The notes beneath the pieces are model-generated. The model was given only the letters and a program-made list of their open reading frames with translations, ran no database searches and was not told where the DNA came from. A stretch of 6,900 nucleotides of DNA from Planctomycetota bacterium (lineage in GTDB: Bacteria > Planctomycetota > Phycisphaerae > Sedimentisphaerales > Anaerobacaceae): the NCBI GenBank assembly GCA_022567055.1, contig JADFHU010000300.1:1-6900 (forward strand), written 5' to 3'. Shown in pieces: positions 1 through 6,079 of this stretch. Made by a program: the position numbers and the translations under genes. Numbering within the stretch: the first letter of the stretch is position 1; every line of letters starts with the position of its first letter.

Positions 1-1333
1 CCTGGGCCAAGGGCCCGACGCCGTCGAGAACGGTCCAGTTTTCGCCATCGAGGGAGTGCTCGATGACCACATCCTTGGCGCCGAATCCCACGAAGGCCTC
101 GATGAGCTGATTCGAGTTCCAGACCCACAATTCGTGCAGCTTGTAGGCCCGGTCGAAGGCGTACTCGAGGGTGGCGGGGACGCCTCCGCTGATCCACATG
201 TCGGCTGCGGAAACGCCATGGCGATCATCCACCAGACCGGAGCCGTTGATGGTATTCTCAGGCCCTGAAGCGCCGAATGAGCTGGAGGCCGTGGCCGTGA
301 TCGCGGGGATGGGATAGGCAATCGGTTCAACGGTAAAACTCCAAATATCGCCCCCAAACACGGTAAAGTCTGGTGCACCGTTGACCTCGTCGACACGCCA
401 AAAGTAGGTTTCGCTGAATTCTAGTCGCCCGGGGTCGAATGTGCTGGCATCCTGACCCTGGCTTGCCAGCACGCCCAGTGGGTTGGCAGTCGCCGCATCA
501 TTTACATCGCCAAAAGTGGTCCCGAAATACACATCGTGCGTGACAGCGACGTCACCCGCGCTCCAGCTCAGCGTCACGTCCCGCGAGATGTCCGGCGCAG
601 CGTCATCAGGCTGGGGATTGGCAGCGAGTTCCGGGGACCGGATACCCTCCATAATCCCTCTGATCTCTGCTTCTGTTAGGGCATGGTCAAACACGGCCAC
701 ATCGTCGATAATGCCATTAAAATAGTGGGAACTGCCAATTCGGTGGCCAATGCGCAGGGCCCGTCCGGTGGGCGTCAGTGTGCCGGTCCGGGCCTGTTCC
801 AACTCCAGGTTTCCGTCTACATAGATCCTGACGTTGGAACCGTCCCAGGTGGAGCATACATGGTGCCAGGTATCCGGCCCTATTGCACCATTTGCCGTCT
901 GTTGGGTCACATGGTTGCCATCCAAATACACAGTGGCATAGAGAAAGGGTCCTCCGCGGTTGACGAAGAGCCCGTAGGTCTCCCAAGGGCCGCCTTGCTG
1001 CCCGTTTGCCATGATACCCAACCAGCCGTCACCGGCATCCGTGTAGTTTATCCAGGCGGCCGCTGTCATATTGCTCATTGCCTCCAGACTGTCCACCACC
1101 GGCATTTCTACATAGTTGTCTACTGCATTGAAGCTAAGCGCCATTCCGTGCCTGCCATCCGCCCAGGTGGCGCCGTGCACCGTGCCATGATTGCCATTAC
1201 CGGATCGGTCATTGGCAACACTGCCGGTCCCTTCGTCCAGACTCCAGTGTCCTAGCAGATCCGCATGGGCAGGGCCGAGCATCAGGCCCAGCACCAATGC
1301 GATCAACATTCGGTTTATCCGTCTCTCACACAT
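1..1333 (-). CDS. Exported LamG / Fn3-like / discoidin-like protein, partial (C-terminus beyond left edge)
   Basis: The frame is open from the start codon to the window edge, about 444 residues, so the C-terminus is missing. The N-terminus is a Sec signal peptide: basic residues CERR, a hydrophobic core LIALVLGLML, and an AHA|D cleavage site near residue 25. Residues about 27-232 form a LamG (concanavalin A-like) domain, seen in GHWSLDEGTGS, the NHGTVHG stretch, DTWHHVCSTWDG, VRIYVDG and FNGIIDDVAVFDHAL. Residues about 235-337 are a fibronectin-like module with THDVYFGT and TYFWRVDEVNG. From about 340 a discoidin/F5-8C-like domain begins (PENTINGSG, YKLHELWVWNSNQ, IEHSLDGENWTVL). This order is common in planctomycete surface proteins thought to bind glycans. 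No catalytic domain is visible here, but one could lie outside. Two adjacent ATGs exist at 1336 and 1333. The GGAGG at 1344-1340 is 3 bases from the first and 6 from the second, so I chose 1333. The substrate is unknown. Confidence 0.9.
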   Translation of the reverse strand, partial: MCERRINRMLIALVLGLMLGPAHADLLGHWSLDEGTGSVANDRSGNGNHGTVHGATWADGRHGMALSFNAVDNYVEMPVVDSLEAMSNMTAAAWINYTDAGDGWLGIMANGQQGGPWETYGLFVNRGGPFLYATVYLDGNHVTQQTANGAIGPDTWHHVCSTWDGSNVRIYVDGNLELEQARTGTLTPTGRALRIGHRIGSSHYFNGIIDDVAVFDHALTEAEIRGIMEGIRSPELAANPQPDDAAPDISRDVTLSWSAGDVAVTHDVYFGTTFGDVNDAATANPLGVLASQGQDASTFDPGRLEFSETYFWRVDEVNGAPDFTVFGGDIWSFTVEPIAYPIPAITATASSSFGASGPENTINGSGLVDDRHGVSAADMWISGGVPATLEYAFDRAYKLHELWVWNSNQLIEAFVGFGAKDVVIEHSLDGENWTVLDGVGPLAQ

Positions 1334-1339
1334 CATTCG

Positions 1340-1344
1340 CCTCC
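1340..1344 (-). promoter_or_regulatory. Ribosome binding site of the LamG gene
   Basis: A perfect GGAGG lies on the minus strand directly before a double ATG. Spacing is 3 bases to the ATG at 1336 and 6 bases to the ATG at 1333, which favours the second. Confidence 0.75.
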
Positions 1345-1414
1345 AGATCTTTTTACGCTGACGTTTTCGATTGCCACGCACTCTCTCTGGAATGCACAGC
1401 GACATAGGGACTTG

Positions 1415-1442
1415 TTAATACGTTCGTTCCTACCTCCTTCAA
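1415..1442 (-). promoter_or_regulatory. Candidate promoter (proximal) for the LamG gene
   Basis: TTGAAG (1442-1437) is followed after 16 bases by TATTAA (1420-1415), each matching 4/6 of the sigma-70 consensus. It would give a leader of about 70 bases. It competes with the distal candidate, and the GGAGG at 1437-1433 would then lie in the spacer. Confidence 0.22.
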
Positions 1443-1485
1443 TCTGCGGGTATCTTTTGCAGGTGTTTTCCTCCAAGTGCACTAC

Positions 1486-1514
1486 ATACTAACCAGGGCT
1501 GGAGCGTTTTTCAA
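1486..1514 (-). promoter_or_regulatory. Candidate promoter (distal) for the LamG gene
   Basis: On the minus strand TTGAAA (1514-1509) is separated by exactly 17 bases from TAGTAT (1491-1486). The matches to the sigma-70 consensus are 5/6 and 4/6. This would give a leader of roughly 140 bases. It rests on motif matching only, and planctomycete promoters are poorly defined. Confidence 0.3.
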
Positions 1515-1560
1515 GCGAAAGAACTTCAGTTCCGTTCTGAAATCTTTGGCAAACATGAAG

Positions 1561-4356
1561 CTACTGAATGGGTGCGCCGAAGCACAGAACATGCCCGGCT
1601 ACTGTCGACACGTAAACCCTGCTGCCGGCGATGGCAATGCCGTGCGGGATAGCTTGGTGTTCCGAGCCCAAGGCTACCCTGAACACTTCTTTTCTGTCCT
1701 TCTCCAGAAGGATCAGTTGGTCCTCTGTCACGGCCACCCAGTGGTTCTTCGAGGAGGCGATCGCCACCGACCCTTTGGGCGCGATACTGGCATTAAACAG
1801 GCGCCCGTCCGTGTCCTCCACAGATGACAGCCAGCGGTCAAAATCGTTGCGGCGACTACCGTTTTTGTACGAACTTAGCTTCGCCGTGTTTGCCTCATTC
1901 ACACGGGTATCGAAAAGAACCACCGACTTGCCACTGTTGATCTCGAACGCTCCTAAGCGGTCGATCTGTACGCTGTCCCCGTCGCCAACGAGCCATCCGC
2001 TCAGCAACGCGGCGGCCGGCTTCGTCGGGATAATACCGAGGCGCTTGTCGTACACCTTCTGATACACACCGCTGGTTAACGGATTGACCAGTGGCCTGTG
2101 CGGGGTCTTGGCCTGCCATCGTTTCTTGCCTGTCGACAGGTCGAAGGTTGACACGACGATGCCAGCCTCTGCCATGTTGTGCAGTCCCGCGGCAACGGTG
2201 ACGCTGTTACCGCTGATGAGCACAGGGCCGAGCGCGGGCCACGCGGACTGCAACTTCTCGTCGACCATAATCAACCGTTCAGCCGGCGCGGCCATGTTCT
2301 TCCACAGCAGGGATCCGTCCATCAGACTCAGCACATAAACCCAGCCATCCTTGCAGCCGAAAGCAACGTGTCCCCCCGCAATAGTCGGGGGGCCCTCGAT
2401 CCCGCCACCCGCGACGAATTCCCATCGCGCCTCGCCGGTTGCAGCGTTGAGTGCCTGGATGCGGTGCGTATCGGATACGGCCACGACGACCACATCATTG
2501 GCAACCACCGGGCTCGACGCATGGGTCCCCGCCAACTTCTGCATCCACAGCAGCTCTATCCGTGCCGGCAGCTCGCAATTGGAGTACCCGCGCCGCATCG
2601 CATCTTGTCGCAACTGCGGCCAATCATTGGCGCTGGAAGTGGCCTGCAACTGACGACCATAGGCGCTGCCCTTGATGAGATGATCAGCGGTGTTGGCCGC
2701 AACCAGTTCCTGCCCCGGTTGGAGCGACTCGAGAGCGACGTAGCCTTTCAATGTCGCGTAACACCGGCAATGAGTCGGCGGCACATACAGCAGGCCGTTG
2801 GCGGGTACCATGCCAAAATTACAGAGGCTGCGCGCGATCGGCCGAACGGTCTCTTCACCCGTTGACAAATTGACCGAATTGAGGCCGCCGAGAAACATAA
2901 ACTGCTCGGTCGCCAGCGGCGGGCGGCAGCGCTGCCGAATCGGTGTCTTGAGCTGGAGAGATTTGACCTTCGCACCGTCCTTCAGGCTGTATGCATTGAT
3001 GTCATAACCAAAGTCGAAGTCTGTCTGGGCTTCGGGCAGCCACAGGAGATTGTCGATCATCAGGGCCCGCAAGCCAGACGCATAGGGCGACCAATTGCGA
3101 TAGCGTAAGCTGCGAATAGGCGCACCGTCCTTGGCCGAGAATAGATAGATATACGTGCGCGTGACCTCCAGCGCCAAGGTGCCCTGATGGTAGATCATGC
3201 CGGCCAACAGGCCGTTGGGAATACTGTTCGGCGAATAGTTGTCAAAGGCATCCGGCTTCCCCGCCGCGGCTGGCAGGTCAAAGACCTTCTGCCACACCAC
3301 CTTTCCGGTCCTCAGGTCCAGCGACACCAACTTCAGCGGACCGCCTTTTGCCGGCCACTCTCCTTCGACAAAGTAGACGTTCCCACCGCCAATGATGGGG
3401 CGGCTTCCTGGCTGCGGATGGTGCCAGAGTTCTTTGCCGCTCTTGGCGTCATAGGCCTTCAACATGGACGTGATCACCACGTCGTTGTCGCAAACCAATG
3501 GATTGCCATCGAGCACGAAGCGTTCATCGCCGCTGCTGGCGTCCAAAGCCTTTCCGGTGATGAAGAGCGTATCCTTCCAGGCGATCAGCGCCGGAAAATT
3601 CCAGAAATCGCGATGCCGCAAGCTGGGTTTTCTATAGCTTGTGTAGGGAACCTCCCAGAGCTTGACACCGCTGAAAGCGTCCTGTGCTGTCAGCGTCGCG
3701 TTAGTGCCCGTATCGCGCACGGAGAACAGGCGGCCTGCGCTGGTGACGATCACCTGCGTCTGGCGCGGTTGTACCCCTCTGTACTGCGCGGCCGATATCC
3801 ATCTGACATTACTGGGGCGGCCAACGGACTCGTCCTTGGAAACAAAATTGCCATCCGCCCCATGTCGGGCATGCGTCCACTCATCGATGGCGCTGGGCCA
3901 CTCCTTGGTTGTCGCTGTCCATCCTGTCGCAGACTTCGCGTACAATAAGCCACCAGGACAGAGGACGCGCAACATTTCGTGCTCAGCGACGCCACTGGCA
4001 GCCTCGACGACCAGAATGCGCACCAGGTGATCCGCATAGGGAAGACGCGGATGGTTCAAGGTGTCGACTGAAGTGCGGCCATAAGCCGCGCCCTCATCGA
4101 GCGCTTGGAGAATGCCCGTGCGTCTGTCCGGATCGGTCGTAAGCCCGTGGCAGACGAAGCGAGGTTCTGCGGCGAACGCCAGCAATAACTCGGCGTTCTC
4201 CGGCCCCAGATGCACCAGCAAGCCCCCTTTGACGGGTGATTGCTTGAGCACCGCCTCTTTCGACAAGGTCGCGGATGTTTCGATCGCAGCGGCGTGCTCC
4301 ACATAGATTACCTTGACCAACAACAACCCGATCAGTAATGCATAGCTCGTTTTCAT
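1561..4356 (-). CDS. Exported PQQ-like beta-propeller protein with N-terminal degenerate methyltransferase-like domain
   Basis: The protein has 931 residues. Residues 1-24 look like a Sec signal peptide (hydrophobic LLIGLLLVKVIYV, then HAAA|I). Residues about 40-145 resemble a class I SAM-dependent methyltransferase fold: GGLLVHLG at 44-51, an Asp at 75 after the second strand, RLPYADHLVRILVVE at 104-118 and EMLRVLCPGGLLYAK at 127-141. The glycine-rich SAM loop is lost (GPENA where the family has roughly GCGDG), so activity is doubtful. A linker IDEWTHARHGADGN (157-170) is a family signature. From about 195 to the end there are at least eight blade-like repeats of the type xDxxTGxxxW, for example at 224-236, 301-311, 345-356, 635-647, 675-687 and 737-750. 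A cysteine-bearing motif (C512, PANGLLY 518-524, C530, C532) marks the same planctomycete family. PQQ binding itself is not implied. The ATG at 4356 has only a weak purine-rich ribosome site (GGATGAG-like). The function is unknown; a periplasmic binding or scaffold role is an inference. Confidence 0.9.
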   Translation of the reverse strand: MKTSYALLIGLLLVKVIYVEHAAAIETSATLSKEAVLKQSPVKGGLLVHLGPENAELLLAFAAEPRFVCHGLTTDPDRRTGILQALDEGAAYGRTSVDTLNHPRLPYADHLVRILVVEAASGVAEHEMLRVLCPGGLLYAKSATGWTATTKEWPSAIDEWTHARHGADGNFVSKDESVGRPSNVRWISAAQYRGVQPRQTQVIVTSAGRLFSVRDTGTNATLTAQDAFSGVKLWEVPYTSYRKPSLRHRDFWNFPALIAWKDTLFITGKALDASSGDERFVLDGNPLVCDNDVVITSMLKAYDAKSGKELWHHPQPGSRPIIGGGNVYFVEGEWPAKGGPLKLVSLDLRTGKVVWQKVFDLPAAAGKPDAFDNYSPNSIPNGLLAGMIYHQGTLALEVTRTYIYLFSAKDGAPIRSLRYRNWSPYASGLRALMIDNLLWLPEAQTDFDFGYDINAYSLKDGAKVKSLQLKTPIRQRCRPPLATEQFMFLGGLNSVNLSTGEETVRPIARSLCNFGMVPANGLLYVPPTHCRCYATLKGYVALESLQPGQELVAANTADHLIKGSAYGRQLQATSSANDWPQLRQDAMRRGYSNCELPARIELLWMQKLAGTHASSPVVANDVVVVAVSDTHRIQALNAATGEARWEFVAGGGIEGPPTIAGGHVAFGCKDGWVYVLSLMDGSLLWKNMAAPAERLIMVDEKLQSAWPALGPVLISGNSVTVAAGLHNMAEAGIVVSTFDLSTGKKRWQAKTPHRPLVNPLTSGVYQKVYDKRLGIIPTKPAAALLSGWLVGDGDSVQIDRLGAFEINSGKSVVLFDTRVNEANTAKLSSYKNGSRRNDFDRWLSSVEDTDGRLFNASIAPKGSVAIASSKNHWVAVTEDQLILLEKDRKEVFRVALGSEHQAIPHGIAIAGSRVYVSTVAGHVLCFGAPIQ

Positions 4357-4377
4357 TTCTCATCCATCCGTTGACTT

Positions 4378-4416
4378 AGGGATCGGCAATAAACAAGTTG
4401 TTCTTTCCCGGTCCCT
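4378..4416 (-). repeat. Imperfect symmetric hairpin between protease and propeller genes
   Basis: Two 18-base arms surround a 3-base loop with no bulge. The outer five pairs are AGGGA/TCCCT, then CGG/CCG, then AACA/TGTT next to the loop. I count 14 Watson-Crick pairs, one G-T wobble and three mismatches. It lies 22 bases upstream of the propeller start and 55 bases after the protease stop. There is no T-run after it on the minus strand, so it is not a standard terminator. It could be a leader structure, an RNA processing site or an operator. Confidence 0.45.
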
Positions 4417-4470
4417 AAAACCAAGGGTTGTTGAACCGCGGCATCCACCGATTGTTGTCCGACTCTCGTG

Positions 4471-5613
4471 CTATCGGGCCCGCAGGCGCAATCCCAGTTG
4501 GGCTCGGGGCATGTCAATGACAACTTTATCGAAGGGTGTTTCGCTGATGTCACCGGGTAGGAGTCCAACCATCTTGGCGGAGGCACAGAGAAAATTGATG
4601 CCAAAGACGCCATCCAGGGTGCGCCGTGTTTGGGTCTTTCCGTCGGTGTAGTGAATGTCATGGACGCCGAGGCGGGCGTTCTTGAAGATGAGTCTGCGGC
4701 CGTTTCGCAGGGGAATGATGAGGCGTTCGAATTGATAGCCGGGGATCGTGGTGGGTTGACCGACGCCAGCTACCGGCAGCGAAAAGGCGGGTTTGATGAC
4801 CGGTTTGCCCTGACGATTGAGGATGCCAAGACGTTTCGCTTGCTGAGTGGAAATGAGACTAATGGTGCCGCCGGTATCCAGAAGCCAGGTCGCCCGCGAG
4901 TTCTTGCCATGATGCTGCAAGACGATGTTATCGATCACCGGATTCGATGCCAGCACGGGCAGCGGAGGAATGTTCTCGGGATTCCGTGGATTGCTGAACC
5001 ATTGAAAACGGAGACCCACCGTTATGTGAACGGCCGGTATGCCGGGTGCCCCCGGCGGCAAGACTGTGGCGGCGCAGTAGCCCAGCCTGTTGGTGGCCGC
5101 AGTGTCCAACACCACGACCCTGCCCTTCAGAGCGGGCATGCCAATGATGTCGACCGCCGGACTGAGTAGCCCAGCCTGGGTGGCCTTGATCTGGAATCGT
5201 GCCCGCCCCACCATGCGGTAGGCGCGGGGGTCCTGCGGATTCTCGGTATGGATGTTGGCCAAGCCCAGATAGAGCGGTTCGGACACTCCGAAATGCTCGG
5301 CCCCGCCCACGCCCACGTCGACGAAGCGGGCCCGGCGATCGATGGTCATCCCAAGTTGCGTCGCGGTCTCCCGTGACATGAGAATTCCCGAGGCACCGGT
5401 GTCCAGGAAGGCATAGTGCACGGCAAAGCCGGTCTTGGGCATCAGCAGGGGGCCTCTGGGACCACGCTGCACCGCAAACAGGACACGGGGTAGGTCCAAG
5501 GCGGCTTCATAGACGTTTTCAAAGACCAGGTCGCCTTGCCCCCGGCAGACAGCGACCGTTGAGAGAAAGAGTAGGATGAAGGCGTGCCTCTGTCGGCTCC
5601 GTTCTTTGCCCAT
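4471..5613 (-). CDS. Exported two-lobed aspartic protease (retropepsin/pepsin-like, two DTG motifs)
   Basis: The protein has 380 residues from the chosen start. Residues 1-26 form a signal peptide: basic GKERSRQRH, hydrophobic AFILLFLSTVAV, and a cleavage region near CRG|Q. Two aspartic protease lobes follow. Lobe 1 has the catalytic-type motif LDTGAS at 70-75 and a hydrophobic-Gly psi-loop motif VDIIGMPAL at 154-162. Lobe 2 has LDTGGT at 245-250 and LDGVFGINFL at 333-342. Flap-like VGVGG (100-104) and VAGVG (281-285) sit between the motifs in each lobe. The two DTG regions align with each other, so the gene shows an internal duplication. Both catalytic Asp residues (71, 246) are present, so it could be active as a monomer. 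No PEP-CTERM tail is seen. ATGs at 5658 and 5649 are in frame, but only the ATG at 5613 has a good ribosome site and leaves a normal-length signal peptide. The substrate is unknown. Confidence 0.88.
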   Translation of the reverse strand: MGKERSRQRHAFILLFLSTVAVCRGQGDLVFENVYEAALDLPRVLFAVQRGPRGPLLMPKTGFAVHYAFLDTGASGILMSRETATQLGMTIDRRARFVDVGVGGAEHFGVSEPLYLGLANIHTENPQDPRAYRMVGRARFQIKATQAGLLSPAVDIIGMPALKGRVVVLDTAATNRLGYCAATVLPPGAPGIPAVHITVGLRFQWFSNPRNPENIPPLPVLASNPVIDNIVLQHHGKNSRATWLLDTGGTISLISTQQAKRLGILNRQGKPVIKPAFSLPVAGVGQPTTIPGYQFERLIIPLRNGRRLIFKNARLGVHDIHYTDGKTQTRRTLDGVFGINFLCASAKMVGLLPGDISETPFDKVVIDMPRAQLGLRLRAR

Positions 5614-5620
5614 GCCCGAA

Positions 5621-5628
5621 CTCCCTCT
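5621..5628 (-). promoter_or_regulatory. Ribosome binding site that decides the protease start
   Basis: AGAGGGAG on the minus strand sits 7 bases before the ATG at 5613. The in-frame ATGs at 5658 and 5649 have no purine-rich site at a proper distance. Confidence 0.65.
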
Positions 5629-5656
5629 GTCAGGTGTCTGCTTATCCATGATCGCC

Positions 5657-5685
5657 ATGGTAACAGAGGGTGATGCCTAAGACAA
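5657..5685 (-). promoter_or_regulatory. Weak candidate promoter for the protease gene
   Basis: TTGTCT (5685-5680) and TACCAT (5662-5657) are 17 bases apart, each matching 4/6 of the sigma-70 consensus. Transcription would begin near 5650. That would exclude the ATG at 5658, leave at most a base or so before the ATG at 5649, and fit the ATG at 5613. It is weak evidence by motif alone. Confidence 0.22.
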
Positions 5686-5935
5686 TGCGATCCGGATTGG
5701 ACGACAAGGGCCAGACTCTCACGAACCATGACGCCCGCCTTCGACCAGTTGTGGACCACCGTCTGACTGTGAAGTCGCGCAGAAACCGAACCGTCGCCGC
5801 TCAGGGCTTGTAGATGAAACTGAACTCATCCGCGGTGCTCAGATGTCCGCGCCTTGGGCGCCGACGGTGATGTTACCCTGGGCGTCCCCCTGGAAGGCGG
5901 CCGCATTGCCGCGAACGGGTAGCGATAGACTTGTG
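5680..5935 (-). pseudogene. Decayed fragment of an exported-protein module (concanavalin A-like/DUF1349-like)
   Basis: Read on the minus strand, this stretch carries pieces of a module common in planctomycete exported proteins, whose usual text is close to 'DIWGTADEFHYVYKPLSGDGxIxARVxSxxNTxxWAKAGVMIRESL' (from memory of the family). Here the order is GNITVGAQGADI, stop TGA at 5841-5839, then TADEFSFIYKP in another frame, stop TGA at 5803-5801, then LSGDGSVSARLHSQ and HNWSKAGVMVRESLA in a third frame. One missing base at each TGA explains both breaks (ATCTG-AGC and CCC-TGAGC). The match fades after about 5680, and there is no start codon or ribosome site; an in-frame stop lies just upstream. 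It is therefore a truncated relic, perhaps once a downstream part of the exported gene that ends at 6080. Sequencing errors could explain the two shifts but not the missing ends. Confidence 0.6.
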
Positions 5936-6018
5936 CCGATTCTTCAGGGAGCTGCCAACGTGGACGTTCCCACTGTGAAAACGAACAGGTTCAAGCGATC
6001 GATGGCAATAGTCTTCCT

Positions 6019-6062
6019 AATAAACTAGGGTCTGTGCCGTTAGGCACAGACCCCTGGTTATT
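6019..6062 (-). terminator. Strong hairpin, probable Rho-independent terminator
   Basis: A perfect 11-base-pair stem (GGGTCTGTGCC at 6028-6038 and GGCACAGACCC at 6043-6053) encloses a 4-base loop. On the minus-strand RNA the stem extends through a G-U pair and an interrupted outer stem AATAA/TTATT to 6019/6062. It starts 17 bases after the stop codon at 6080, and the 3' arm ends in a T-rich TAGTTTATTA. It fits a terminator for the gene to the right. The near-symmetric flanks mean it could also act in the other direction or be a copy of a dispersed palindromic repeat. Confidence 0.6.
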
Positions 6063-6079
6063 GTCGTTCGGAGACCGTA

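Larger units (their letters stand above)
1337..1560 (-). other. Leader/intergenic region between the propeller gene and the LamG gene
   Basis: This 224-base gap holds no convincing gene on either strand. On the minus strand it has two weak sigma-70-like promoter candidates (listed separately), three GGAGG motifs (1474-1470, 1437-1433, 1344-1340) of which only the last precedes a start codon, and an 8-base palindrome AGTGCACT at 1476-1483. No strong terminator follows the propeller gene. The length suggests that the LamG gene has its own promoter and a leader of about 70-140 bases. Confidence 0.5.

Noticed and set aside
683..1255. 190-residue plus-strand reading frame opposite the LamG gene
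   Set aside because: Antisense to a clear LamG domain, no family resemblance and no convincing ribosome site.
1476..1483. Palindrome AGTGCACT in the LamG leader
   Set aside because: Eight-base palindromes are frequent by chance; with no second copy or conservation it is not called an operator.
1525..1541. Small inverted repeat TTCAG/CTGAA after the propeller stop codon
   Set aside because: Only five AT-rich pairs with a 7-base loop and no clean T-run; too weak to call a terminator.
3187..3948. 253-residue plus-strand reading frame opposite the propeller gene
   Set aside because: It lies entirely antisense to a well-supported coding region, its translation has no recognisable domain, and long shadow frames are common in GC-rich DNA.
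5530..5613. Possible lipoprotein signal in the protease (Cys near residue 23)
   Set aside because: The residue before the Cys is Val, which does not fit the usual lipobox that needs Gly, Ala or Ser there. An ordinary signal peptide is more likely.
5442..5759. 105-residue minus-strand frame overlapping the protease start
   Set aside because: Its first part is the relic module (WSKAGVMVRESL) and the rest is an out-of-frame reading of the protease gene. It is not an independent gene.
5843..6028. Plus-strand 61-residue frame in the gap right of the protease
   Set aside because: It runs antisense through the decayed module, resembles no family and ends at the hairpin; the minus-strand relic explains the sequence better.
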